This document shows, one piece after another, positions 37,757 through 47,782 of a stretch of DNA of 64,000 bases. The notes beneath the pieces were generated by a model. The model saw only the letters and a list, made by a program, of their open reading frames with translations, was not told where the DNA came from and made no database searches. The stretch's first letter is position 1; each line of letters begins with the position of its first letter. Origin of the DNA: Firmicutes bacterium OM04-13BH (GTDB lineage: Bacteria; Bacillota; Clostridia; Lachnospirales; Lachnospiraceae); NCBI GenBank assembly GCA_003481745.1, contig QULP01000001.1:444144-508143 (forward strand). Reading direction: 5' to 3'. Both the position numbers and the translations under genes were made by a program.

Positions 37757-39624
37757 TTTTTCTTATCCTTCTCTTCTTTTAATACCAGACCGCTTTCCGT
37801 TAAAAATCTGGAGACTTCCAATTCTTTGTCATGCCGATTCTTTGCATATAAAATCCATAAAAATTTCCGTGCCCTTGTAATTCCCACATAAAACAGACGT
37901 CGTTCTTCTTCTATACTGCTCTCTGTCACTGCCTTATGATAGGGAAGGGAACCCTCGTTAACATCCATTAAAAAGACTGCATCAAACTCAAGTCCTTTGA
38001 TACTGTGCAGAGTAGATATCGTAATTCCTTTTTTCTCTGAAACCTGTTTTTTTGCCTGTTCTTTTAACTGCTGTGTATACTCTTCTATATGGACAAACCA
38101 TTCCGAAAATGACTTAAAGTTTTTTGCACTTGAAGCCAGTTCTTCCATCACTTCAAACAATTCTTCTGACTTAATTTTCCGATACCCTGCGTACTCTTTT
38201 AAGTATTCTTCATAGCCGATTCCATAACGGATATAATTAATCGCGCCATAGGGTGTCATACGTTTTAATGTATTCAAATCTTCTTCGAGTTTATCAATCC
38301 GGTCACACATCCAGTCTTTTTCCTCATAGAACCAACGCAGTCCCTCAAAAGAAACCTGTGCCTCATCCAAAGCGTCCCTTGAAAAATAGCGGTTGGGACG
38401 ATTCATAATCCGTAAAAACTCTCTTCGGCTTCTCTCACCCATTGCAATATGGATATAAGAAATCACATCCTGCGCAATCCAGTGTTCATAAAGATTTGGA
38501 AGCGTATCCCGCATACAAAATGGAATCTGGTACCGCATCAGGGTTTCCACAAGAAAACGTGCTCCGGAATTGGTGCGGTACAAAACTGCCATCTCTTCAT
38601 AAGGAATCCCTTCTTTTAACAGCTTCTGCACCTGATTTTTTACATATAATTCTTCCTGTTTTCCATCTTCAAACGCCTGTATTGTTACAGGATTTCCACC
38701 CATTCTATCTGCAAATAATTCTTTCTTATAACGTCTTGAGTTTTCTGAAATCACTTTCTGGGAAAGTTCTACAATGGTAGAAGCGGAACGGTAATTGCAA
38801 GCTAAGAGTTCTGTCTTTGCATCCGGATAATCCTCTGGAAAATGCAGCATAATCTCCGGCTTTGCACCTCGAAATGCATAAATTGACTGATCATCATCTC
38901 CTACGATAAATAAATTATCTTCCGGCTTTGCAAGCAGTTTTACCACATCATACTGCAGTTGATTAATATCCTGAAATTCATCTACTAAAATATAGGAAAA
39001 ACGCTTCTGCCAGCCTCTTAAAATATCATTTCGGTTTGTCAAAAGTTCATAAGTATATAATAAAATATCATCAAAATCAAGCAGTTTTGAAGCTTTGCAT
39101 CGCTTCACATAAGCCTGATAAATCGCACGGAATGTATCATCCGGACAATTGGCTGAATAATAATGTTCGAGTGGAATCCGTCCGTTTTTTACCATGGAAA
39201 TTTCCTGTACCAGTCCCTGAAAAAATTCTTTTTCATCTTCTATCGTAAGCTTCTGGCGATATACAATTTCTTTTAAGATATCATATTTACGCTCTTCACT
39301 TAAAATATTCTGCGCATTTAAGTGATAAGCATATTTTAAAATAGTGTAATAAACACCATGGAACGTACCAAAGGTAACCTGTTCATAAGGCGCATTCACA
39401 TTTTTTTCTTTACACAGGCGTAAAAAACGCTCCTTCATCTCTCTGGCAGCAGCCTTTGTAAAGGTCACCACCAGAATAGAAGAAGGAGTCACTTTTTTTT
39501 CTTGTATTAAATTCACCACTCGCTTTGTAATCGTCGTTGTTTTCCCTGAACCAGGACCGGCAAGAAGCATCATCGGTCCTTTATCATGGGAAATCGCACG
39601 GTTTTGTGCTGAATTTTCTTTCAT
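37753..39624 (-). CDS. UvrD/PcrA-like superfamily 1 DNA helicase
   Basis: ATP-dependent 3'-5' DNA helicase. Motifs in order: Q motif and Walker A (AISHDKGPMMLLAGPGSGKT, GPGSGKT at ~24-30), Ia VVTFTKAAAREMKERF, II LVDEFQDINQLQ, III VGDDDQSIYAFRGA, IV AVLYRTNSGARFL, V ITISTLHSIKGLEFDAVF, VI EEERRLFYVGITRARK. At 623 residues it is shorter than PcrA (~730), with a reduced C-terminal tail. Its first bases are directly downstream of a palindromic element (39641-39826). Which of the several UvrD-like paralogues it is cannot be told. Confidence 0.92.
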   Translation of the reverse strand: MKENSAQNRAISHDKGPMMLLAGPGSGKTTTITKRVVNLIQEKKVTPSSILVVTFTKAAAREMKERFLRLCKEKNVNAPYEQVTFGTFHGVYYTILKYAYHLNAQNILSEERKYDILKEIVYRQKLTIEDEKEFFQGLVQEISMVKNGRIPLEHYYSANCPDDTFRAIYQAYVKRCKASKLLDFDDILLYTYELLTNRNDILRGWQKRFSYILVDEFQDINQLQYDVVKLLAKPEDNLFIVGDDDQSIYAFRGAKPEIMLHFPEDYPDAKTELLACNYRSASTIVELSQKVISENSRRYKKELFADRMGGNPVTIQAFEDGKQEELYVKNQVQKLLKEGIPYEEMAVLYRTNSGARFLVETLMRYQIPFCMRDTLPNLYEHWIAQDVISYIHIAMGERSRREFLRIMNRPNRYFSRDALDEAQVSFEGLRWFYEEKDWMCDRIDKLEEDLNTLKRMTPYGAINYIRYGIGYEEYLKEYAGYRKIKSEELFEVMEELASSAKNFKSFSEWFVHIEEYTQQLKEQAKKQVSEKKGITISTLHSIKGLEFDAVFLMDVNEGSLPYHKAVTESSIEEERRLFYVGITRARKFLWILYAKNRHDKELEVSRFLTESGLVLKEEKDKKK

Positions 39625-39640
39625 TTACTTTTCTCCAGTT

Positions 39641-39826
39641 CAAATTGTTTCAACCCACAGTCGGTAATTTCACAGAGTCTGACATGTCAGCAAAACGCTG
39701 ACTGTGGTTTACCTCATGTCAGTGGGGGATACCGATTTCTCTCCGCCCATCACTGCCGTTAACCTTTCTGTTTGCAATTTCTCTCACCACCTATAGAGGT
39801 GGGAGAATCCTTGCTATATTTGTTGA
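39641..39826 (-). mobile_element. Palindromic element resembling a solo IS200/IS605 (IS1341/TnpB-type) relic
   Basis: About 185 non-coding bases fill the gap between gltX and the helicase. Read on the minus strand, one end begins TTCAACAAATATAGCAAGG and carries a hairpin CCACCT-CTAT-AGGTGG; the other end ends GACTGTGGGTTGAAAC and holds an inverted repeat CCACAGTC/GACTGTGG (39700-39707 and 39655-39662) around the 12-base palindrome CTGACATGTCAG (39679-39690). Subterminal hairpins without terminal inverted repeats, and a GTTGAAAC-like end, are typical of IS605-group ends, where the right end also encodes the omegaRNA. No tnpA or tnpB remains. Identification is inference from form; exact ends are uncertain. 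Confidence 0.5.
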
Positions 39827-39827
39827 A

Positions 39828-41282
39828 TTAAGAAAGTTTTTCTACTGCTGCTTTTAAACGTATAATGGATTCGTCTTTTCCAAGTACTTCAAGGATTTCT
39901 GTTGCACCGGCAGGTGTCATCTGTTTTCCTGAAAGTGCGGTACGAATCGGCCATAAAATCTGTCCGTTTTTGTATCCGTTTTCTTTTGCAAATCCACACA
40001 GTAATTCGTATAATGCATCGTTTGTGTAATCTTCGTGTGCTTCTAATACCGGAATGATTTTATTTAATACTTCTAAAGAAATTTCCGGATTTGTTTTCAT
40101 TTTCTTATGAGTATACATTGCAACATCGTATTCTGGAACTGCTTCAAAGAAGTCAATTAAATCCGGAATGTCCGGGAATACTTCGATTCTGGTTTTTACC
40201 ATCTGTGCAATTTTCTTTAAATCTAAGTCTTTTTTAATTACACTCTGAATGTATGGAAGTGCCATTTCATAGAATTTATCAAAATCCATTGCTTTAATGT
40301 ATTCGCCATTCATCCATTTTAATTTTGTCATGTCAAACACAGCCGGAGATTTGCTCATGTGATGGTAATCAAATTCTTTTACCAGTTCTTCAAGGCTGAA
40401 AATCTCACGATTGTCCTGTGGACACCATCCAAGCAGTGCAACGTAGTTTACGATTGCTTCTGTTAAGAATCCCTGCTCTAATAAATCTTCATAAGAAGAA
40501 TGTCCGGAACGTTTGCTTAATTTTTTATGTTCTTCGTTTGTGATTAACGGACAGTGTACATAAGTCGGGATTTCCCATCCAAATGCTTCATAAATACGAT
40601 TGTATTTCGGTGAAGAAGAAAGATATTCATTTCCTCTTACTACATGTGTGATGTTCATCAGATGGTCATCGATTACGTTTGCAAAGTTGTAAGTCGGATA
40701 TCCATCGGATTTAATCAGAATTAAATCATCTAATTCATCATTCTGTACGGTGATATCTCCATAAATATCATCATGGAAGGTTGTTGTACCTTCTGTCGGC
40801 ATGTTAAAACGAATAACATGCGGTTCTCCTGCTGCCAGTTTTGCTTCAACTTCTTCTTTGCTTAAATACAGGCAGTGTTTATCATAAACAGAGATTTCTT
40901 TTCCATCTTCTCCAACGTTGGATTTTAAAGATTCCAGACGTTCTTTGGTACAGAAACAGTAATAAGCATCTCCCTGCTCAATTAACTGTTTTGCATATTT
41001 TAAATAAATTCCCTGTGCATTTCTTTCACTCTGAACATAAGGACCATATCCGCCATCTTTATCCGGACCTTCATCATGAACCAGACCTGTTTTTGCCAGT
41101 GTACGATAAATAATATCCAGTGCTCCGTCTACGAAACGTTCCTGGTCGGTATCTTCAATACGAAGCATAAAACTTCCGTTTTCATGTTTTGCAATTAAAT
41201 AAGCATATAATGCAGTTCTTAAATTTCCGACATGCATTCTTCCTGTCGGGCTTGGTGCGAATCTTGTTCTTACTGTACTCAT
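39828..41282 (-). CDS. gltX: Glutamyl-tRNA synthetase
   Basis: Class I synthetase charging tRNA-Glu. The HIGH-like motif is [17 protein letters not shown] and the KMSKS motif is [10 protein letters not shown] 484-residue length is full. It has a promoter at 41346-41374. Whether it is discriminating or also charges tRNA-Gln cannot be read by eye. Confidence 0.97.
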   Translation of the reverse strand: MSTVRTRFAPSPTGRMHVGNLRTALYAYLIAKHENGSFMLRIEDTDQERFVDGALDIIYRTLAKTGLVHDEGPDKDGGYGPYVQSERNAQGIYLKYAKQLIEQGDAYYCFCTKERLESLKSNVGEDGKEISVYDKHCLYLSKEEVEAKLAAGEPHVIRFNMPTEGTTTFHDDIYGDITVQNDELDDLILIKSDGYPTYNFANVIDDHLMNITHVVRGNEYLSSSPKYNRIYEAFGWEIPTYVHCPLITNEEHKKLSKRSGHSSYEDLLEQGFLTEAIVNYVALLGWCPQDNREIFSLEELVKEFDYHHMSKSPAVFDMTKLKWMNGEYIKAMDFDKFYEMALPYIQSVIKKDLDLKKIAQMVKTRIEVFPDIPDLIDFFEAVPEYDVAMYTHKKMKTNPEISLEVLNKIIPVLEAHEDYTNDALYELLCGFAKENGYKNGQILWPIRTALSGKQMTPAGATEILEVLGKDESIIRLKAAVEKLS

Positions 41283-41345
41283 TTTCTATCTCCTTAAAAA
41301 TCGTCTTTTTCAGACTTTTTTCTCGACTCCATCGATACGACTAAA

Positions 41346-41374
41346 ATTATACCTTATGAATTTTGACTTTTCAA
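41346..41374 (-). promoter_or_regulatory. SigA-type promoter of gltX
   Basis: On the minus strand TTGAAA (41369-41374) and TATAAT (41346-41351) are 17 bases apart, just downstream of the fatty-acid operon terminator. Confidence 0.7.
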
Positions 41375-41405
41375 GTGTTAACTATTCTTGAAATACCTGA
41401 TAAAC

Positions 41406-41436
41406 AAAAAAGAATCCTGATTTCAGGACTCTTTTT
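41406..41436 (-). terminator. Terminator of the fatty-acid operon
   Basis: AAAAAGA-TCCTG and CAGGA-TCTTTTT form a stem with a four-base loop and a T run, ten bases after the last gene of the operon. Confidence 0.88.
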
Positions 41437-41445
41437 GTTATCGGT

Positions 41446-42495
41446 TTATCGAAACTCTTCCATAATCTCTGCTACTGTTTCTATCTTATCTGCACGATAT
41501 GCATTTTCTCCGCAAAACAGCAGACCTTCATCTACTCTGCCCTCTGCTGCATTAACCAGCGCTTCTGTAATGCAGTATGGAATCGTCTTTTTATCGCAGG
41601 TCACAATACACTGATAGCAGTGTTTGATTTTGCATTTTTCTGTTTTTACTTTTTCCAGAAATGGATTTAGAATCGCACGTCCCGGCATCCCAACCGGACT
41701 TTGTACAATCTTTATATCTTCTTTTTTTGCCTTGATGTAGCTTTGCTTGTAGGCTTCGTCGGCATCACATTCTTTCGTTGTCACAAATCTTGTTCCCATC
41801 TGAACTCCATCTGCGCCAAGTTTCATAACGTGTTCCATATCTTTTCGCTCATAAATTCCGCCGGCAACTACTACTGGAATCTTTTTTGAGAATTTTTCAC
41901 TATACTCTTTTACTTTTTCAATAATCGAGACAATCACGTCATCGTAAGCCTCATCTGTAACAGTTTCTAATTCTTCTCTTGAAAATCCAAGATGTCCACC
42001 TGCTTTTGGTCCTTCAATCACAACCAAATCCGGTGCTGTCTGATATTTTCGCTCCCACATCCTGCAGATAACCGTCAAAGATTTCAAAGAAGAGACAATC
42101 GGTGCAATCTTTGTTTTGCTTCCCTCTACATATTTGGGAAGGTCAATCGGCAGTCCGGCTCCGGAAATAACAATGTCAATTCCGGCTTTTACGGCTGATT
42201 TTACATACTCTTCATAACGCTGTGTTGCCACCATGATATTCACTCCAAGCACTCCGCCTTTTGCCAGTTCTCTTGCCTTTTTAATTTCTTTTTCAATTGC
42301 ACGGAAATTTGCCTCAAATGGTTTTTCATAAAAATCCGGTTCTCTCCAGCCTATCTGAGCGGTTGAAATCACACCAAGCCCGCCACAGGCAGAGACATTT
42401 CCTGCAAGTCCTGAAAGACTGATTCCAACGCCCATTCCGCCCTGCACAACCGGAATTTTCACTTCCAAATCTCCTATTTTTAATGATTTGCTCAT
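41446..42495 (-). CDS. FMN-dependent oxidoreductase, nitronate monooxygenase/FabK superfamily
   Basis: A TIM-barrel flavoprotein of 349 residues. PVVQGGMGVGISLSGLAGNV, GGLGVISTAQ, GVNIMVATQ, IVISGAGLP, EGPKAGGHLGF and VVAGGIYERKD are superfamily motifs. It is the last gene of the acp-fab-acc operon, which has no other enoyl-ACP reductase, so it is the best candidate for that step (inference). It differs from classical FabK (~310 residues) in a C-terminal cysteine-rich insert, CKIKHCYQCIVTCDK followed by YCITEAL, with Cys spacing x4, x2, x3 and then seven, which could bind metal or a cluster. A true nitronate monooxygenase or other ene-reductase remains possible. Confidence 0.75.
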   Translation of the reverse strand: MSKSLKIGDLEVKIPVVQGGMGVGISLSGLAGNVSACGGLGVISTAQIGWREPDFYEKPFEANFRAIEKEIKKARELAKGGVLGVNIMVATQRYEEYVKSAVKAGIDIVISGAGLPIDLPKYVEGSKTKIAPIVSSLKSLTVICRMWERKYQTAPDLVVIEGPKAGGHLGFSREELETVTDEAYDDVIVSIIEKVKEYSEKFSKKIPVVVAGGIYERKDMEHVMKLGADGVQMGTRFVTTKECDADEAYKQSYIKAKKEDIKIVQSPVGMPGRAILNPFLEKVKTEKCKIKHCYQCIVTCDKKTIPYCITEALVNAAEGRVDEGLLFCGENAYRADKIETVAEIMEEFR

Positions 42496-42533
42496 ATTTT
42501 TTCCTGCCTATTTCTTCTTATCTTCCTAAGTTC

Positions 42534-44267
42534 TTACATCTTGCGGAAACGTTCATAACGGTCTTCTGCCAGTTCTTCTTTTGTTTTTTTATCCATTCTC
42601 TGAAGAAATTCTCGCATCTTCGTTTTCATATTCTCAGAAATTTCTTCTAAGTTTTCTTCACATGCCGGATATGGTTCTTCAATCACCTGTTCAATAATTC
42701 CAAGTGCTTTTAAATCCTTTGCCGTAATTTTCATAATTTCCGCAGCTTCTTTTGCTTTTTTGCTGTCTTTCCATAAGATAGAGGCAAATCCTTCCGGCGA
42801 TAAAATCGAATAAGTGGCATTTTCCAGCATCCAGACTTCATTTCCAACACCAATGGCAAGTGCACCACCACTTCCGCCTTCTCCGATTACAATACTTAAA
42901 ACCGGAACTTTTAAATCCGACATTTCCATTAAGTTTCTGGCAATCGCTTCTCCCTGTCCGCGTTCTTCTGCTTCAATTCCACAAAATGCTCCGGGAGTAT
43001 CAATAAAATTGATAATCGGACGATTAAATTTTTCTGCCTGTTTCATCAGTCGAAGTGCTTTTCGATACCCTTCCGGAGACGGCATCCCAAAATTTCTCGT
43101 AATATTATCTTTTGTATTACGACCCTTTTGTACTCCAATAACCGTAACCGGTTGTCCGTCCAATAATGCAAGTCCACCAATCATTGCCCCATCATCTCGA
43201 AAGGCACGGTCTCCATGCAGTTCCATAAAGGTATCAAATATCTTTCCAATATAATCCAAACTGGTTGGTCTTTTAGAATCACGAGCTATTTCTACCCGCT
43301 CCCATGCAGTCATTTCTTTTTTTCTGGTTCTTCGCTTCTTTGTTTCGATTTTCTGTTTCTGTTCACCCTGAAAACAAATTTTATTAAACTGACTATAACT
43401 TGCATTTCGCTCATGCAGTTTTACAAGACCGGACAAGGTTCTTCGTAAATCATTTCGTTTTACAATTCCATCAATAATTCCATGTTCTACTAAAAATTCC
43501 GAACGCTGGAATCCTTCCGGAAGTTTTTGTCCAATTGTCTGTGCAATCACCCTTGGACCGGCAAATCCAATCAGTGCTCCAGGCTCTGCCAGAATAATAT
43601 CTCCAAGCATTGCAAAACTTGCGGTCACTCCTCCTGTTGTCGGGTCTGTCAGAACCGGAATGTAGAGCAGTCCTGCTTTGCTGTGTGCTTTAATTGCCGC
43701 AGAGGTTTTCGCCATCTGCATTAAAGAAACCATTCCCTCCTGCATCCTTGCTCCGCCCGAACAGCAGAATAAAATAACCGGAAGCTTTTCTTTTGTCGCA
43801 CATTCAAATGCTCTGGTAATTTTCTCTCCTACCACATATCCCATGCTTCCCATTAAAAAACGGGCATCACAGACTCCAAGCACGACTCTTGTCTTATCAA
43901 TCTGGGCTTCTCCGATTTTGATTGCTTCTTCTAAGTGAGTCTTTTCCTGCACTTCGGCAATTTTCTCTTCATAATTCGGATAATTCAAAAAGTTCTTTGT
44001 CTTAATATCCGTACTCCACTCTTTAAAACTTCCCTTATCTGCAATCATGCGGATTCTCGTCTTTGCCTTCATTCTAAAATATCCCTGACATTTTGGGCAG
44101 ACATAACTGTTTTTTACTACATCTTCTTTATAAAGCAGTTCTCCGCATTTTGGACATTTTACCCACAGACCTTCTGGTACAGACGGACCAAACTGGGCTT
44201 CATTTATTTCTTCTGTTTTGGCTGATTCATTTGTCGATTTTTTAAATAAATCCTTCAATCTGGACAT
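42534..44267 (-). CDS. accDA: Fused acetyl-CoA carboxylase carboxyltransferase, beta and alpha subunits
   Basis: Transfers carboxyl from biotin to acetyl-CoA, making malonyl-CoA. The N-terminal half is AccD with its zinc ribbon (Cys38, Cys41, Cys57, Cys60: [16 protein letters not shown]) and [35 protein letters not shown]. After a basic linker near residue 310 (KKRRTRKKE) AccA follows with [27 protein letters not shown] and [13 protein letters not shown]. In most bacteria these are separate genes; here one 577-residue chain fixes the 1:1 ratio. No internal frameshift is seen. It lies 15 bases after accC. Confidence 0.94.
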   Translation of the reverse strand: MSRLKDLFKKSTNESAKTEEINEAQFGPSVPEGLWVKCPKCGELLYKEDVVKNSYVCPKCQGYFRMKAKTRIRMIADKGSFKEWSTDIKTKNFLNYPNYEEKIAEVQEKTHLEEAIKIGEAQIDKTRVVLGVCDARFLMGSMGYVVGEKITRAFECATKEKLPVILFCCSGGARMQEGMVSLMQMAKTSAAIKAHSKAGLLYIPVLTDPTTGGVTASFAMLGDIILAEPGALIGFAGPRVIAQTIGQKLPEGFQRSEFLVEHGIIDGIVKRNDLRRTLSGLVKLHERNASYSQFNKICFQGEQKQKIETKKRRTRKKEMTAWERVEIARDSKRPTSLDYIGKIFDTFMELHGDRAFRDDGAMIGGLALLDGQPVTVIGVQKGRNTKDNITRNFGMPSPEGYRKALRLMKQAEKFNRPIINFIDTPGAFCGIEAEERGQGEAIARNLMEMSDLKVPVLSIVIGEGGSGGALAIGVGNEVWMLENATYSILSPEGFASILWKDSKKAKEAAEIMKITAKDLKALGIIEQVIEEPYPACEENLEEISENMKTKMREFLQRMDKKTKEELAEDRYERFRKM

Positions 44268-44282
44268 TTCGCCTGCTCCTTA

Positions 44283-45623
44283 CTACTCATAATGTTCTTC
44301 AATAAAATGTGTGGTTACGTTTCCTTCTAAAAAATCTTTCTGATTTAAAATATCATACTGAAAATCCAGATTTGTCTGAACCCCTTCAATGACGACTTCC
44401 CCAAGCGTACTTCGCATCTTTGCGATTGCAGACTCCCTGTCTTTGTCATATACGATCACTTTCATAATCATTGAATCATAATTGGGCGGAATCTGATAAC
44501 CACTGTAAACTGCGGTATCAATTCTTACTCCGTTTCCTCCCGGAAGATACAGATTTTCAATCTTTCCCGGACACGGCATGAAATTTTTCTTCGGATTTTC
44601 TGCATTGATTCGACATTCAATTGCATGACCCTTAACCTGAATTTCCTCCTGCTTAACAGAAATCGGAAGTCCTGCCGAAATACGAATCTGTTCTTTAATC
44701 AAATCCACACCTGAGACAAATTCCGTCACCGGATGTTCTACCTGAATTCGGGTATTCATTTCCATAAAGAAAAATTCTCCGGTTTCTGAAAGTAAGAATT
44801 CAATCGTTCCGGCACTTTCATATCCGACTGCCTTTGCCGCACGAACTGCAGTTTCACCCATTTTTTTTCTGATTTCTTTAGTAATTGCACAACATGGAGA
44901 TTCTTCTATCATCTTCTGATGACGTCTCTGAATCGAACAGTCACGTTCTCCAAGCTGAACGGCTGTTCCGAATTTATCTCCTAAAATCTGTACTTCTACA
45001 TGACGAGGACGTCCCACATAGCGTTCCAGATACATCGTATCATCTGCAAAGGAATTAATAGATTCTCTTTGTGCGGTATTAAAATTTTCTTCAAAATCTG
45101 CCTCACTTTCAGAAACTCTCATTCCTTTTCCTCCACCACCGGAGGATGCTTTAATCATAATCGGAAATCCGATTTTTTTTGCTTCTTCTAAAGCTTCTTT
45201 TGCAGTATAAACCGGCTCTTTTGTGCCTGGAACGACTGGTACTCCGGCTTCCTGCATGGTCTTTCTCGCCTGCGATTTATTTCCCATTTTGTCAATTACA
45301 TCTGCAGACGGTCCGATAAATACCACATTGCATTTTTCACACATTCGGACAAATTTACTGTTCTCAGAGAGAAAGCCAAATCCCGGATGAATCGCTTCTG
45401 CCTTTGTTGCCACCGTCGCACTTAAAATTCGTTCCATATTTAAATAACTTTCTGAAGCCGGAGCCGGTCCAATACAGACTGCTTCATCTGCAAGCTGGGC
45501 ATGAAGCGCATCTTTATCTGCTTCCGAATAAACCGCAACCGTCTTAATTCCCATTTCACGACACGCTCTGATAATACGGACCGCAATTTCTCCGCGATTT
45601 GCAATTAATATTTTATGAAACAT
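44283..45623 (-). CDS. accC: Acetyl-CoA carboxylase, biotin carboxylase subunit
   Basis: ATP-grasp enzyme that carboxylates the biotin of AccB. MFHKILIANRGEIAVRIIRA, the glycine-rich ATP loop SSGGGGKGMRV, QLGERDCSIQRRHQK and EMNTRIQVEHPVTE are diagnostic. Length 446 is normal. It is 12 bases from fabZ in the operon. Confidence 0.97.
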   Translation of the reverse strand: MFHKILIANRGEIAVRIIRACREMGIKTVAVYSEADKDALHAQLADEAVCIGPAPASESYLNMERILSATVATKAEAIHPGFGFLSENSKFVRMCEKCNVVFIGPSADVIDKMGNKSQARKTMQEAGVPVVPGTKEPVYTAKEALEEAKKIGFPIMIKASSGGGGKGMRVSESEADFEENFNTAQRESINSFADDTMYLERYVGRPRHVEVQILGDKFGTAVQLGERDCSIQRRHQKMIEESPCCAITKEIRKKMGETAVRAAKAVGYESAGTIEFLLSETGEFFFMEMNTRIQVEHPVTEFVSGVDLIKEQIRISAGLPISVKQEEIQVKGHAIECRINAENPKKNFMPCPGKIENLYLPGGNGVRIDTAVYSGYQIPPNYDSMIMKVIVYDKDRESAIAKMRSTLGEVVIEGVQTNLDFQYDILNQKDFLEGNVTTHFIEEHYE

Positions 45624-45635
45624 TTTTCCACACTC

Positions 45636-46064
45636 CTATCCGATTGCAAATGTCAGTTCTGCTGAGACTGTAATCTTGCCCTCCTGATTTTTGGCAACCG
45701 CTTTTCCTACTCCAATCGGTCCTTTTTCTTTTATAATTTCAAGCTCTAACGTTAACACATCACCCGGAACGACTTTTGTCTTAAATTTCGCATTGTTAAT
45801 TGCACCAAAATAAGCAGTTTTTCCTTTATTTTCCGGCTTGCTTAAAATTGCAACAGCGCCGACCTGCGCAAGTGCCTCAATCTGTAAAACACCTGGCATC
45901 ACTGGCTCCTGTGGAAAATGTCCTGCAAAATATGGCTCGTTGTAGCTGACACATTTTCTTCCGACTGCACGTACACCCGGCTCTAATTCTTCAATCGTGT
46001 CAATTAATAAAAATGGCTGTCTATGAGGAATAATCTCCATAATTTCTTTTGTTGTAAGCTTCAT
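45636..46064 (-). CDS. fabZ: 3-hydroxyacyl-ACP dehydratase FabZ
   Basis: Hot-dog fold enzyme removing water from 3-hydroxyacyl-ACP. The catalytic His is in IIPHRQPFLLID and the catalytic Glu in MPGVLQIEALAQVGA. The ATG at 46064 (MKLTTKEIMEI) follows AGGAG and matches family starts; the longer frame has no ribosome binding site. Ten bases downstream of accB. Confidence 0.96.
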   Translation of the reverse strand: MKLTTKEIMEIIPHRQPFLLIDTIEELEPGVRAVGRKCVSYNEPYFAGHFPQEPVMPGVLQIEALAQVGAVAILSKPENKGKTAYFGAINNAKFKTKVVPGDVLTLELEIIKEKGPIGVGKAVAKNQEGKITVSAELTFAIG

Positions 46065-46074
46065 CTGATTTCTC

Positions 46075-46524
46075 CTAACCAATGACAAATAATGGCTGTC
46101 CATATTCTACAACCTGTTCATTTTCAATCTGAATTTCTTTTACGACTCCGTCAAATTCGGACTCGATTTCATTCATAAGTTTCATCGCTTCTACAATACC
46201 AAGTACCTGACCTTTTTTTACGGTATCTCCTACTTTTACAAATGGGGCAGAATCCGGTGAAGAGGCACTGTAAAATGTTCCAACTAATGGAGATTTCACA
46301 ACATTTCCCTCTGCTTTTTTGATTTCTTTTTGTTCTGCCGGTTTAATCTCATCCATCGCAACACTTTGAATTTCTTTTGGTACGCTTTCCTGCTTCTGAA
46401 CTACTACTTTGGACTGTTTATCTGTTTTCATGGAAAGCTTAAAGCCGTCTTCTTCTATCTGGAACTGTGTCAGATTAGAATCACTGACGGTCTTGATTAA
46501 TTCAATCATTTTTTCAAATTCCAT
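46075..46524 (-). CDS. accB: Biotin carboxyl carrier protein
   Basis: Carries the carboxylated biotin between AccC and AccDA. The biotinylated lysine is Lys115 in VEAMKLMNEIESE. A leading helix, a proline- and charge-rich linker (about residues 35-75) and the C-terminal barrel give 149 residues. It lies between fabF and fabZ. Confidence 0.96.
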   Translation of the reverse strand: MEFEKMIELIKTVSDSNLTQFQIEEDGFKLSMKTDKQSKVVVQKQESVPKEIQSVAMDEIKPAEQKEIKKAEGNVVKSPLVGTFYSASSPDSAPFVKVGDTVKKGQVLGIVEAMKLMNEIESEFDGVVKEIQIENEQVVEYGQPLFVIG

Positions 46525-46537
46525 TTTAAGCTACCTC

Positions 46538-47773
46538 CTAGTCATTCCATTTCTTAAGCAACAGACTGGCATTATGTCCACCAAACCCCAGAGAATTTGT
46601 CAGTGCATACGGAATTTCCATTCCTACTCCGCTTCCCGCTACATAATCCAAGTCACATTCTTCATCTTTTACCTGATATCCTGCTGTTGTATGTACATAA
46701 TTGTTTTCCATCTGTTTTACACAGGCAATCACTTCCACTGCTCCCGCTGCTCCTAAAAGATGTCCAATCATGGATTTTGTAGAATTGATTTTCATCTTAT
46801 AGGCATGTTCCCCAAACAATTTTTTAATTGCTCTTGTCTCAAATAAGTCATTGTGATGGGTACTTGTTCCATGTGCGTTGATATAAGTAACCTCTTCTGG
46901 CTGAATTTTTGCTTCCTTGATGGCATTTGCCATTGCATTTGCAGCACCTTCTCCATCTTCTGCCGGAGAAGTGATATGATAGGCATCGCTGGTTGCTCCA
47001 TATCCCACGACTTCTGCTAAAATCTTTGCACCACGTTTTTTCGCATGTTCCAATTCTTCCAATACGACAATTCCAGCGCCCTCTCCCATTACAAATCCAT
47101 CCCGCTCTTTATCAAACGGAATCGAACAACGGTCTGGATTTGTGGATTTTGAAAGTGCAGTCAATGCAGCAAATCCGCCAATTCCAATCGGACTGATTGC
47201 GGCTTCTGTTCCACCTGCTACCATGACATCTGCATCACCAAACTGAATACTGCGATAAGCTTCACCGATACAGTTTGTTCCTGTTGCACAGGCAGTTACG
47301 ACATTTAAGCTCTTTCCTTTTAATCCAAATTGAATCGATACATTTCCCGCTGCCATGTTGGAAATCATCATTGGTACTAATAAAGGATTGATTCTGTTTG
47401 GTCCTTTTTCTAATAATCTGGTGTGTTCACGCTCCATTGCCTGAAGGCTTCCGATTCCTGAACCAACCGAACAGCCCACACGGTAAGCATCTTCTTTCTC
47501 CATGTCAAGACCTGCCTCTTCGATGGCTTCTTTTGTGGCTGCGACCGCATACTGGCAGAACAGTTCCATTCTCTTTGCTGCCTTTGCATCCATAAATTCT
47601 TTTCCGACAAATCCTTTTACTTCACCGGCAAGATGTGCTTTATATTCAGAGGCATCAAAACGGGTAATTTCTCCAAATCCATGTCTGCCTTCTTTTAATC
47701 CGTTCCAGAACTCTTCTACATTTAATCCAAGCGGAGTGATTGCTCCCATTCCTGTTATTACTACTCGTCTCAT
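46538..47773 (-). CDS. fabF: 3-oxoacyl-ACP synthase II (FabF)
   Basis: Elongating condensing enzyme. The catalytic triad is Cys162 (VVTACATGTNC), His in NAHGTSTHHND and His in GHLLGAAGAVE. 411 residues is normal. No fabH for chain initiation lies in the window. It overlaps nothing and is ten bases from fabG. Confidence 0.97.
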   Translation of the reverse strand: MRRVVITGMGAITPLGLNVEEFWNGLKEGRHGFGEITRFDASEYKAHLAGEVKGFVGKEFMDAKAAKRMELFCQYAVAATKEAIEEAGLDMEKEDAYRVGCSVGSGIGSLQAMEREHTRLLEKGPNRINPLLVPMMISNMAAGNVSIQFGLKGKSLNVVTACATGTNCIGEAYRSIQFGDADVMVAGGTEAAISPIGIGGFAALTALSKSTNPDRCSIPFDKERDGFVMGEGAGIVVLEELEHAKKRGAKILAEVVGYGATSDAYHITSPAEDGEGAANAMANAIKEAKIQPEEVTYINAHGTSTHHNDLFETRAIKKLFGEHAYKMKINSTKSMIGHLLGAAGAVEVIACVKQMENNYVHTTAGYQVKDEECDLDYVAGSGVGMEIPYALTNSLGFGGHNASLLLKKWND

Positions 47774-47782
47774 AACGTCCTC

